Shown here piece after piece: positions 35,984-47,559 of a stretch of DNA of 64,000 nt. The DNA comes from Anopheles merus. Its lineage: Eukaryota; Arthropoda; Insecta; Diptera; Culicidae. Both the position numbers and the translations under genes were made by a program. Each line of letters begins with the position of its first letter. The stretch's first letter is position 1. The notes beneath the pieces were generated by a model. That model was not told the DNA's origin, made no database searches, and was given only the letters and a program-made list of their open reading frames with translations. The stretch spans positions 28,739,558 to 28,803,557 of the forward strand of contig NC_054083.1 of assembly GCF_017562075.2 (NCBI RefSeq), written 5' to 3'.

Positions 35984-36110
35984 GCGCGCGCAAACACACA
36001 CACGCATGCACGCACACATGCACGAACGCGCGCACGCGAGCGCGCACCCACGAATGTGCGCACGCGAGCGCGCACCCACGAAAGCGCGAAGGCGAGCGCG
36101 CATCCACCAC
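35944..36110. repeat. CA/CG-rich tandem tract in the left arm
   Basis: A pure (CA)n run passes into gcgcgc and degenerate gcgcacgcga-type repeats. The counterpart at about 37690-37850 differs in length and unit composition, and accounts for much of the difference between the arms. Confidence 0.85.
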
Positions 36111-36903
36111 CAGTCCCCCCCCCCTCTCCCGCACGAGCGAGTACGGCTACCTTATCGGAAGAAAGGCTGGTTCAGCTATCTTGTAGCGCATCCTCATCCA
36201 AAGCGCTGGGCGGGGTGGGGGATCGCGGCATGATAGAGTGAACGGTCACTTTCCCCGCGCTGTGTGCGTGTGTGTGTGTGTCGAGACCCAAAAACTGGAG
36301 ACAGATTTCGGCAAATAAAAAAAAAAATTATTACCACTATACACTGTGCTACATGATGCATAGAAGGTCGTTGAAGCATCAAACATGCTCAAATAAAAAA
36401 ATATTAGATTAGTGTTAGACGTTCTCCTACGCTTGTTTTAAATAGGCTTCTTCACCCTCAATTGGCACGGGCGTCGAATGGTCTCATCAGCAGCGGCACG
36501 AAATAAAATAATCCATCAATACACCGATAACACTTTAAATCCCAATCCAGCTTCTCCCGCATCGTCTCAAGGTCACACACTAATTAATAAATGCTAACAC
36601 CCACCAATAACAATACACAACCGCAATGCACATAGAAGTATCAACGCATACACCACAACACCCAATCAGCTGGCGGCGGAAGGCACGGGCTGAAGCGCAA
36701 GTAAGGCAAGGCAGGGTGAGGGAGGGAGAGGAGAGGAAGAAGCGGACGAAAAAATGGGCGCCATTTGTTTTTTTTAATTTTTGACCGTTTTTTTTTTTTG
36801 CTCCGCCGCCGCCCGAACTTGCCGCCCGAACTGCCCGAACTGCGCGAGCCAGCGCTGGAATCGCTGAAGTCCAGCGCGTCAGACGAGCCAAAATCTGCGC
36901 TGG

Positions 36904-39751
36904 CCAGCGCAGATTTTGGCTCGTCTGACGCGCTGTTCTTCAGCGATTCCAGCGCTGGCTCGCGCAGTTCGGGCAGTTCGGGCAGTTCGGGCGGCGGCGG
37001 AGCAAAAAAAAAAAAAACGGTCAAAAAATTTAAAAAAAATAATGGCGCCCATTTTTTCGTCCGCTTCTTCCTCTCCTCTCCCTCCTTCACCCTGGCTTGC
37101 CTTACTTGAGCTTCAGCCCGTGCCTTCCGCCGCCAGCTGATTGGGTGTTGTGGTGTATGCGTTGATACTTCTATGTGCATTGCGGTTATGTATTGTTATT
37201 GGTGGGTGTTAGCATTTATTAATTTGTGTGTGACCTTGAGACGATGCGGGAGAAGCTGGATTGGGATTTAAAGTGTTATCGGTGTATTGATGGATTATTT
37301 TATTTCGTGCCGCTGCTGATGAGACCATTCGACGCCCGTGCCAATTGAGGGTGAAGAAGCCTATTTAAAACAAGCGTAGGAGAACGTCTAACACTAATCT
37401 AATATTTTTTTTATTCGAACATGTGTGATGCTTCAACGACCTTCTAATCATCATGTAGCACGGTGTATAGTAAAGTGCTATATTTTTTTTTTGTAAAGTG
37501 CTGAAATCTGTCTCGAGTTTTGGGTCTCGACACACACACGCACACACACAGCGCGGGGAAAGTGACCGTTCACTCTATCATGCCGCGATCCCCCACCCCG
37601 CCCGGCGCTTTGGATGAGGATGCGATACAAGAAAGCTGAACCAGCCGTTCTACCGATAGGGTAGCCGTAATCGATCATGCGGGGAGGGGGGGGGGTGGTC
37701 TGGTGGGGGGAAGGGGGGGACTGCGTGCTTGCGTTCGCGCTTTCGTGGGTGCGTGCTTGCGTTTGCGCTTTCGCGGGTGCCTGCCCGCGTACACGCGTAC
37801 GTGCATGTGTGCGTGTGTGTTTTTGTGTGTGTGTGCGTGCGTGTGGAAACCCCAAAACTATTTGATTCTGATGCGTACATTTTCATCCGCTGCGGCTACA
37901 AAGTCCATGCATTTTCGATTTCGCTACCTGAGAGACAACACAACTATCGGATTGGCACCACGATCTTTGCGATCGGTTCTGCTGTTGGGGGTGTTAAAAA
38001 GGCACACGATCGAAGCAAACGTGCGTGTGATATGTAGCACATTTCTTTCCAATTCTGCTATCGGATGCAAGTTGAAGCAACTTTTTGAATTGAATCCATA
38101 CAAAAAAGGATCCTGGATTTGTTTATTACGGTGCGCGTATGGTGCTGCACCTGTCCGTCCAGAATCTGGTGGCTTGTTGGCTGGGCAAGCCGGTATCATG
38201 ACGCCGAGCGACCGGCACTGCCTTGGAATGAGTTCGGCTCGGTAGGCTCATGTCCTTTGGTCGAGGGCATTCCGTGCATTTGTCGCGTCAGAGTGGTAGC
38301 GCGGCAGCAACAAAGACAAGCTAATCTCTTCTCCGGGTGTGGACTGTTATGCTAAGTTCTTCTTCTTATTATTGTTATTGTTGGCGTAATAGCCTACGCG
38401 ATCATGCCGGCCATTTCAGGACTTGAGTACCACGTAGCCGGATAGTCAGCGCTTGCTACGGCGGACGGTTCATACGCGGTTAGAACCCATGACGGGCATG
38501 CTGTTAAGATGTGCGGAATGATGGTGGTGCCGCGGGACGGCTCCTATCCAGCGGGCAACTTGCATACTGCCACACTGTCTTCTGCCCGATGCATACGCTG
38601 CAGGCAGGGGGAAGGATGCTCCTCCACAAAAAAAACACCGTCATGAACCAGCGGCGGATCTAACGGTAGGCGGACTAGGCGGTCGCTGAAGATCTCTAGT
38701 CTATAGTATGCCGTATGTCTACAAGTGGACAGAGGCCTCGTAAATAAAACAACAACAACAACAAGTGGACAGAGTATTAGCGACAAGGGCCCCTGGAAAG
38801 ATGGTCGTTGGGGCCCCGTGGCTGGAAAACCATTTGCACCGCTCTCCCCCTCCCCATGCCGGCAACAATTTTAGGGCGTGTGACCGATGATCGTAGGGGT
38901 CCCTTGGCGACCCCCCCCCCCTCCGCGCCGTCGATTTAAGTATAATGTTCAATCTCCCAACAGGTGTGTGCCAGTACCCCCTCCTCCCGGTCATCAGTTA
39001 CCATTTACATGGACCTCAACTCGGCCTTTCGCCACTGTCATAAACACCTTCCTGTTTTGACCGATGGATCATAATATTCCGGAAGAAAGCACATTTGGCT
39101 AAAGTGCATACACACGCACGCATATCTGTGTAATCTAAACCATACGAAAGCAAAAGCTTAGTGTAAGAAAGTTATGCTTAATGCTTAGCACATTCAGTTC
39201 GATGGCAGGCCCCAGGAACTGCCAGTGAACTTTCCAGTATACCGGTTTCACAATCAGCTTGCGTTCTAGATGCCGGCGGAACGGAAAGCTGATGAAAATC
39301 AGCGCCAGGCTGAACGTGATCATGCGAATTAGGGTTCTGCGCGTTGCACAGCAAACCCTCCAACGTGAGCTAGCGATTCCTTGGTCATTTTTACGTGGCA
39401 GCGATTGAACTCATTGCGCTTTTTCGGTTTGATTTGTAAAAATGCAACTTTACCGGCGCAATGTTTATTCACGGCTTTTTAAGCGCCACAGCAACTCATG
39501 AGCATTGTCCACACGCGAGAAAGAGATAGCGCTATGGAGAGAAAAGGCACGGACGACGGCTGATAGCGATTGGCCGTCTGACGCACCAACACATCGATAC
39601 CTGTAAGAGCGCTCTCAGGCGAGGGGTATGAGGCGGAGCCAGGGACGGGTAGCTCGACGAGCTGCTCGACAAATTTGCCGTTGGAGAGAAAAGGAAGGCA
39701 TGATAAAATTCTCAGAACGCCATAACGCCTTCCGTCGCTTTGCGCAGCGGG
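36904..39751 (-). repeat. Right arm of the giant palindrome
   Basis: Mirror image of 34004-36903. The two arms abut with no unique spacer. Adjacent to its outer end are an older SINE-like copy (39871-40033) and AT-rich DNA. Confidence 0.85.
38356..38542 (-). repeat. SINE-like copy inside the right palindrome arm
   Basis: Reverse complement of the 35237-35424 copy, beginning at the (GAA)n-type tail (gttcttcttctt on the plus strand) and running to the head near 38542. Confidence 0.6.
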
Positions 39752-41389
39752 GTTGGTAGTACGCTCTTTTAGTACATATTGCATTCAACTCAAATTCAAA
39801 GCTCTAGATGGCTAAAACGCAATTATCTACATTTAGGCGCTTAACCACTAAGCTCAGATTACAATACAATGGGGCGGTACGCAGTACAGTCGTCAACTCG
39901 TACGACTTAAGAACATGCACGTCGAAGGTTTAAGCCTCATACGGACCGTTCCCCCGTGACAAGGACTGACTATTCGACGGCGTGGTACTGAATAAGCCTT
40001 CAAAGCCTGTATGGACTGACGACATGTAAGAAGTGCATTGAGTGTAGGCAATCTTGTGATATCTTGAAGGCTTTTCACAATGTTCAAACAAAAAAATGAC
40101 CATACATCTGTGCATTCCAGTCAGTTTTGTAAGAACAGATAGTAAACAAATATATATGTTCATGCTTAATATTATTTAACACTGTCATTGATTATGTCAA
40201 AGAGATAATTTGAATACGTTTTCACTTTCATGTTAACACTAATAGTAATAAAAATCGATACACATTTCAAAACCCATAAATTCAAAATCCATATTTCGTG
40301 AAATGTATGTAATCTTTACTTAATGAAAACGTAAAAGCATGCGGAGTTAAACAAAAAATTAAGAAAAATAGTATTACAGGTATCCAATGAAAAACTAATT
40401 CAATTATATATCATGCAGTTTATTAAAATCGTAATAGATGAATAAAAATGCACAGCATGTTTAAAAACATAAAAATGGAATTCGTAAAATACGCTTTGAT
40501 CTGCAAAAACACTTTAAAGATACGATGCGTTCAGTTATAAAAAAATACATACCATGCTCGTTAAGCAAGCAAAGAAGATAAAATTAATTCAACTAATTTC
40601 GGCCATGAAGGAAAGAAAAGAATATTAACATGTTTATGAAATCCCATTTGCTGTTTATTTGCTATCAACAGTTAACACACCCTTATAACCCGCGGCAGAA
40701 AACATAACGAACATCAATCGGAAACTCAATCGTTGCTGCAGCAACATACCCACCATACAGAAAACCGAGCTCGGCTAAGCAGACACCGCACGGTTCAATT
40801 AGCTGAAAAAGCTGCCTTGAACATTCCCTGAACGGTAGGATTATGCACCGAAAAGATGAAGGGTGCCGGGGCAATCATTTGATTAGCAAACGAAAATAAT
40901 TATTCATCATCGTTATCGTGATTATTCGCAGCGGCCCACCAGCCGTGGAAGGGGCAACGGTAAATTAACGTACCGGGTGCAAATGGGGAAGCACGCGCAC
41001 CATTTGGTACTTTGTCTGAGTCTGTGTGTGGTTTTCTCTCTTTGTTTTTCACACTTTCTGTTCGCTGGTTTTTAGTGTGCTTTTTCCCATTGACACTTAT
41101 GTCGGAGATTGTAATTGTTTTGCCGACATGATTCAATCTGCACCTACCACCGCGGAGTCGTATTCACACAATACGAACACAATTACATCGTAATTTAATT
41201 TGATACGAAAAGACACGAGATCTACTTCGCTCGATGCAGCCCATTCCTGGCAAACGTAGGAAATTCAGACACACGCGAGTTCAACATCATTAGGCTAGAC
41301 TGAAAGGGGGTCGCACGAGGGTAACAACACAATAACACAATAGCCAGCAGACGTATTTAAGAGGCAGTTATCAACAGCGTCCTCGTTAT
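39752..41389. other. Intergenic region right of the palindrome
   Basis: It holds an older SINE-like copy at 39871-40033, then strongly AT-rich DNA from 40080 to 40680. No gene supported. A tRNA A-box-like stretch on the minus strand (gagcttagtggttaagcgc) lies at about 39833-39856. Confidence 0.45.
39871..40033 (+). repeat. Diverged SINE-like copy next to the palindrome
   Basis: Shares gtacagtcgtcaactcgtac and gacttaagaacatg with the head of the 57991-58199 SINE, a B-box-like ggtttaagcctc, and ggactgactattcgacggcg further on. The tail is degraded, so this is an older copy in plus orientation. Confidence 0.5.
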
Positions 41390-41681
41390 TTTATTATTTA
41401 CATGCGGCGGCATCTTCCCTGCACTTTTCGCTCTCCTGCCGGCAGACTTACGCACCTAATATCATACAAACTAATGCAATTATGCAATACTGGTTGTGTG
41501 AGGGTGTAAAATGTGAAACATGTGTAAGGTGTGAGATGTTGACGGGCTCATCTTCGCTGCGGCGTCAGCGTCATCGTCCCCGGAAAGGCACCTGATTTGC
41601 ATTCAATCAATTTTCTCCGGTGTATGATGGTTGCAACGCCGATTGATCGAATGGACCCGGCTAGCGCTCGCTTTGAGATTC

Positions 41682-43197
41682 CTAGTAGTAGTGGCTATCA
41701 TCGTAGTGTCCGTAGTATCCATCGTAGTCACCGTAGTGGACGGCCGGAGCGTGCTCGGTGTAGTGACCCGTCTTGGCTACGTGAACTGCAAGCAAGATTA
41801 TAATAGGGAAATGATTAGCGGAATTAGATAGAGGGCAATTGAAAATTGGCAAAGAGCAGTACCGCAGAGCTCCTATTAAAAGGAAAGGTGCTTCCCGCAT
41901 TCAAGGACTTTTCACATCCAGTTTGCGTTTTCCACGCTAAAAACGATTTGACATTTACCAAACCGATCGCTTCTGCCTTCCAGCTTCTGCCACCGTAACC
42001 GTAACTGGTCGCTCATCAACTGACCGTCGGTGGACGAGTCACGTTCGTGATCTAGATCGACAGCAGCTAACAGGTAGCCGAAAGCGAAACGAATATCGTA
42101 CAACCCTACCCGCCTCGAGCCAGATCGTGTTGTCACGGATCCGCACGCTTCGGGCAAACATCGATCCAGCCGTGTTGAGCCATGCCAACCTGAAGCACGA
42201 CGCGTTCACTCACGCGTCATCGTTCGTTTTGGCGTCCCAAGCCCTGGCCAAGGGGTTGTGGAGAGACGGCACAAAACAAACTCGTTTGTCACAAAGGTAA
42301 ACAAAATGTCAGTCGGTGCCATTACAATCGACGATTGTGTGATGGACCGTTCCATCGCTTGCTGCTTGACTGTTGCCCATCCGTTAATTATATCGTTATG
42401 CAAAGCAGCATAATCGCACATTCTTACGGCATCTACCGGCCACTGGCGATAGAGATCTATGCTCCACGAAGAAGAAATTGGCAACTAATGGGTTCGTCGC
42501 TTAAAAATGACATTTTGTTGAAGTCGTTTGATTTGCTGTAGATATTTCCGCTTCAAATCTGTTTCCCCGTGCGGTGGAATAGCTTACCGTCTATTTTTAA
42601 TCGATATTTCTTTAGGCAAACTAACTGCTCAGCCGTCGATCGTGAATCTCGTCAGCTCTTCCTCTGTTTGAAAAATTTATTCCATTTAAAAAAAACAAGC
42701 TCGACAAGTGACTCTTGCGGCGATCACGACAACCTCTCCGGCACTGTCCACTGGTTTGCCTCAATGCCTCAGAATGCCACCAGCAAACGATCCTTCTGCA
42801 GGGGGCAAATAAAAAAACCAATACCAATCTCATTATGTTCAAGTGCTCGTGTGGCGGTTGGTAGAGTGTGTAATTAACCTTTACCAGAATCATCCGGCCT
42901 GTTTACAAGCGGTTACATGCAAATTAACCGAACCCTACGCACGAGTGACAGGCGAGCATTAGCGCGCCAAAGAATATAGGGCTCCGAGGGTGGTTGTACG
43001 CTAGCATAGGAACGGTTCCAGCACACAATGTTGCATTGTTTCGGCTGCCATTCGGTTAAGCGGCTAAGGGGCGATTCAAATCTCAAGAACAGCCGTTTGT
43101 TTTCCGCAGGTGTGCGAAAACCTCACACGCCGGTGCGTCTGTCGCATCCGCCAGTCTGTCCAGCGCCTGTCCTTGACCTGATTTTTGTCAATCTACT

Positions 43198-43277
<80 letters not shown>

Positions 43278-44250
43278 TGTGTGTGTGTGTGTGGGAGCGA
43301 AACCATCACTAATGACGGTGCGTTGCGTGTGGTGTTTGCTGGGGGAGAAGCATATTCAAATTGGGAGTGTCCCGGTTTGGTTTGCATCCGATGTGCAACG
43401 GATGTGCCCGACGGACAAAAGAAGGGCAATTCGAGCAATAGATTTATGATATGACAAATTGCACCTCCGGCCTCGAGATGGTTTTGTGTGCTGGGTTAAA
43501 TAGGGAGGGAATATTAGCGGCGCTTCAAATTACTGCACTGTTAGCCTGAAGGCTTATTTAATTGCTTAATTTGGGATGCTACTGGTGCTATCAACCTCAT
43601 CGTTTTATTATTGAACAATCTTCTCTAAGTTCATGGTTAAATGAAAGCATTTGCAATGGTTTTGAGTTGCTTCGATTTCGAATCATTATGAACCTGAACG
43701 TTACGATGTATCAGTATGACCTACTTTCCAAATCTTTAAAATAAATCGAATGTTTAGCTCCCATTAAATGTGTCTCCTGTTTCGCAACCTTTTCTCTGAT
43801 TCCCTTCGGCAAATCAGGAAATCCGGAAGTCACAAGGAAGTGAAAGGACTATGGCCACTCTCGATCGCCAAACTTATGTCACGCGATTGATCGAATTTGT
43901 TCGAAAGTGCGACCTTACCTCATCTCCAACGACATTACGCTACCCCCCTCAGCAAACCAGTCTAACTGGATGTACAACATATCGGTGCGGCAGCTTTAAA
44001 AAAAATAGCCCACCAAATCTTCGATCGCACACATCGGTGCGATCGGTCCGGAAACAAAAGCTCTCCCGCAGCAACATACGAAACGGTTTTCGCACTAAAA
44101 TTTCCCTCACAATTAACAAATCGAGATCGTGCTGTAAACGCGTCGATGAAAAGCATCCCCGAACCGGTTCAATACCAGTAATGTTACATAAAAATGTGAG
44201 CTTGGGTGTTGTTTACTTCAAATAAAGGACTCCTGCGTCATCCGGCAGCA

Positions 44251-44310
<60 letters not shown>

Positions 44311-47300
44311 CATCACACACACACACACACACAGCCCCATCATCGGCAGTTATGAGTGCTTTTGGTGGTGGTTTACAATTGCCCGCAACATTTGTAAGTC
44401 GTCCGGCGCTTCATTATGCGGAGTTTTGTTGTGTGGCCTAGTTTATCGGTACGAAACACGTGCGGCGCCAATGTATTCTCCATTGGTAGCTGTTGAGATT
44501 GGACGCTCTTCAATGACCATTTGGTTGGGCATCTTCGTCGACTGAGGCATGAATGTTTCCGAGTGTTCTTCTCCGAGTGGATTCTTGGAGTGGAGGAGTG
44601 TATTCTACTTACGGAGTGGCTCGTGAGCGTAGACGACCTTCTGTACGACGGGAGCGGCCGGCACGTGGTGGACGGCCTTCACCGCCGGGACGACGTGCTT
44701 GACGACGGGGGCGTGAGCGTGGACGAGCGGGGCCGTCTTCGACACTACCGCGTTGAATCCGTTGATCGGATCGGCGGTGTAGTCCACGGTGCGCACGGAA
44801 CCGTCCGGCTCGACCAGGGAGTATTGTCCTGTTGGATGGAAGGGTAAGACAGAATTGGAGATTTTGGTTAATGTGCGATTAAAATTGTCAATGTTGTATG
44901 AACTTTCTATTATCTTATTTATAAAAATGTATCCTAATCAATCGACTTGATCATTTTTTTCTGATTTTCTATCAAAAAGCCTTAAGAGTGAAACATGAGC
45001 AAAAGTATAACAAAATTTAAAATAATTCAATCAATGTAATCCCTTACCATACCTTAACAACACAATTTGCACTGCAGCTTGCTGAAGAAACGGCAGCAAA
45101 TCAAACATGAATACAACCCCTGGCGTGCGTAAAAAACGCGATAATATTCAACGGCTCATCTCCTCCACACACCCCCGCAGCAGGAGGCATATCTTAATCT
45201 TCGATCGTGCTGATCGCACGTCTTCAGATAACTACCGCTCACGGCACCGTTTCGGTTGGCCCCGTCACAAACGAAGCGGCTAATTTTGCATACGCACGCC
45301 ACATTATGCTGAATCTTCACCAGGTGGGACCAATTTGCCGCTCACGTGCCGTGCCACCCGGTGAGCAGGCTCAACCGTTCAAAAAAAAAACCCACAATGT
45401 GTAAATTAATTACCAGTATTGTTGTTGAGAGTTGTTTCCCACAGGAGAGAAGACGGAGCTGGACTCCACCCTTTAAGCAGACTCTTTTTGTGGTTTTTGG
45501 CACACAGAAACACACCCCAAGGCACGCACAATTATTATGCAATGATTTCTTTTTTCTTTCCCCAGCAATTTTTTCACAGACCAATTGAACAGTTTTGCGC
45601 TTCATTTGCACAATTTTGCACACTTTTCACGCGCTTCTGTATGCACTGCCGCAAAAAAGGTGAAATTATGGTTCATTACCATGCCAAATGAGTGTGTTTT
45701 GGGGAGGGCGGTGAAATTCGGCCCCCAATGCGAGATGCAGTTGGCGGGCATTTCTTTGAACGGTTGGAAAACTCTGCCAATCATCCGACCGATCTCGTTG
45801 AAAAGATCACAAAAATAGCCTGGAAAGTGACCTACCCAACCGAGGTCACATAAATACTGCCAATCATCTTTGCTTCTTTCCTTTCAGCTTTGCAGACTCA
45901 ACTGTAAACCGTACGATGTGAATGGATGTATCGAAACGGCCACACATATGAATGAAAAAGGGTTCTCTCAGCAAGGGTGCATCAATCGGTTCGTTTGTGT
46001 AGAAGGTATTGTTTGTCTCATTTGTTAGCACCATTACACCCGCTCGCACCTCCTGCTCCCGTACACTCCTTGTAAAACAAAACACCAAATGGTGCAATCG
46101 TGCGAAAACTGCAACCATTATGCGACCGTAAAGGCCCACAAGACCCACATGGCCACATAATGCGCCACAGCTTCTCGTCGGACGTGTGACGGAATGTGTG
46201 AAATATGGAACTGGAACACGATGCCATCAGCGAGCAGAAAGCACAGGAACCTGCACGGAGGCTGGGAGCTTTTACATCTGCTTTTTGTCGTAAGACATCC
46301 ATGACAACAAGCTGTCACTGATACCGTCCCGTAGGGGGAGCGAAAAATGGTGCAACTTATGCCATCCAGATATGTATCGAAAATGCATACATGCAATTGT
46401 CTTTTGGGGTGCTTTGTTTTATGGATCATTCATTCTGGTGCCAGTCAAGTGATCTCGTTCTGTCGCAAGCGGTGCGATTCTCGGTGCGGGGTGACTTATG
46501 GCAATCACTTACCTTTGACGACGTCTCCGTCACGAGTTTCGTGCTGCGACTTCACATCGCCGGTGCTGTGGTCGGCCACACCGTAGTTGAACGCGTACTT
46601 GGGATGATCCTGCAAAACACGAGAGTGTTGTTGTTGTGGCATGAGTGAGCTGTACCAAAAACTACTAGACCTTGGTGTGATTTTAGAGTGCTTTGAAGGG
46701 CTTTGTTTTTCATGTTTCTTCAATGTTTCCCTAGGATTGACCGAGCAATGCCGAGAATTCGAGAGTTACAAAATCAAGAAACGAAATGTTGTATAAGCGT
46801 TATATTTAAATTCAATAGTGCTGCTAGAATTATCTTAGCTTTTATTTTGCTTTCAATTGTTGTATTCCCCTATTCTATTTTTGTTCCTCGAAATGTATTG
46901 TTGATGAAATAATGTTGTAGGGAAGACGTTGAGAGAAGAGGGAAGAGACGTTGTTTTTTTTTTTTCAAAAAAAAATGCTAAAATACTCGAAATTTCATTA
47001 AATCGTCTCATTTTTATGATTTCTAAACTAAACATGGTATCATGCAAAAATACTTGAGCGAATCTTTTCGAACTCTTCTTCCCAAATGTCCACAAAAGAA
47101 TTGTTTGCTTTTGGTCATTCAATCACAAACAGTCACAGTGTTTACGGCATTATCACACTCTCCGAGTCATTGTTTCGTTCACACCAAATATCAACATTGC
47201 TTCGATACTACGGCACATCTCCTGTTGCTTAACACTTTCAGGAATTTATTTCCCTCCCTGTACGTTCTACACAAACAAGTGGAAGCATTCTCACATAATA

Positions 47301-47387
47301 ATCAACAGCGTATCCCGGGCGGGCCAGAGCGCTGCTTCCGAACATGGCCAAAGCCAGCAGCAGTGTAGCACAGACGCGAGCAACCAT
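41682..47387 (-). CDS. RR-2 cuticular protein (classical type), four exons over 5.7 kb
   Basis: Secreted chitin-binding cuticle protein of 169 residues. Minus-strand exons are 47387-47295, 46609-46513, 44828-44613 and 41785-41682; all junctions are in phase with good GT/AG sites. The signal peptide is MVARVCATLLLALAMFGSSALA, with cleavage near residue 22. Exon 1 ends at Y-A-V-D-Y-Y. Exon 2 opens the RR-2 domain (residues 32-90) with DHPKYAFNYGVADHSTGDVK, SQHETRDGDVVKG; exon 3 continues QYSLVEPDGSVRTVDYTADP, then NGFNAVV. This is close to the textbook RR-2 consensus. The tail is His/Val/Ala/Pro-rich, and the last exon is Gly/Tyr/His-rich (HYGDYDGYYGHYDDSHYY). TATA is at 47546-47554. A possible polyadenylation signal is at about 41390-41395. 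The last exon, 2.8 kb away, is supported by its acceptor and by a frame-restoring split Leu codon, but is the least certain part. Confidence 0.9.
43199..43294. repeat. (GT)n microsatellite in the third intron of the 47387 RR-2 gene
   Basis: About 96 bases of GT with two single-base interruptions (tgtatg). Confidence 0.95.
44252..44333. repeat. (CA)n microsatellite in the third intron of the 47387 RR-2 gene
   Basis: Two CA runs separated by gcat, the second a partial copy of the first including its agcatcaca boundary. Confidence 0.93.
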
Positions 47388-47545
47388 TTTTTCAAACAAT
47401 TTTACGTTTTTACGGCAACTTTTCACAACACAAACTTGGCTTGCAATACTGCACTGGGATGAGCACTTGGACTTGGAGCGAATGGCTGATCTATGCTGAG
47501 CGTGGCTTGACGAGACACTGTACGGTTGCTGGTTGGTAATTTTGG

Positions 47546-47554
47546 TTTTATATA
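47546..47554 (-). promoter_or_regulatory. TATA box of the 47387 RR-2 gene
   Basis: tatataaaa on the minus strand, about 160 bases before the start codon. An initiator-like acagtg lies at about 47520-47515. Confidence 0.65.
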
Positions 47555-47559
47555 GTCTT

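Larger units (their letters stand above)
34004..36903 (+). repeat. Left arm of the giant palindrome
   Basis: It contains, from outside in: a protein-like open frame at 34380-34620, a SINE-like insertion at about 35237-35424, a CA/CG-rich tract at 35944-36110, and a purine/pyrimidine-rich inner end with short gggcagttc-type repeats. All of these recur in mirror order in the right arm. Confidence 0.85.
34004..39751. mobile_element. Giant spacer-free palindrome, foldback-type element or inverted duplication
   Basis: The two halves are reverse complements over their whole length. The left end reads cccgctgcgcaaagcgacgg from 34004 and the right end is its exact complement, finishing at 39751. The axis lies between 36903 and 36904 inside the perfect palindrome gcgctggccagcgc. 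Arms are about 2.90 and 2.85 kb. In stretches I compared by eye they differ by only an occasional base, for example one mismatch each near 34280 and 34335, a 20-30 base insertion in the left arm near 34640, and length differences in a CA/CG-rich tract. No transposase-like frame is evident. I see no perfect target-site duplication; the best flanking match is gataatac against ggtagtac (6 of 8). Structure fits foldback elements or P-like elements made almost wholly of long inverted repeats. A recent inverted duplication or an assembly artefact are alternatives. Confidence 0.8.

Noticed and set aside
36641..37180. 179-codon minus-strand and 114-codon plus-strand frames across the palindrome centre
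   Set aside because: Both arise because the palindrome reads the same on both strands; Ser/Leu/Glu repeats come from the mirrored sequence, not from a gene.
34004..39751. CRISPR-like or LTR retrotransposon interpretation of the repeat
   Set aside because: The repeats are inverted, not direct; there are no regularly spaced short repeats, no reverse transcriptase or gag-like frame, and no LTR signatures.
43851..44225. 124-codon plus-strand frame with a fair start context
   Set aside because: Lies inside the third intron of the 47387 RR-2 gene, with no motif or promoter; Ser/Arg/Lys-rich composition looks random.
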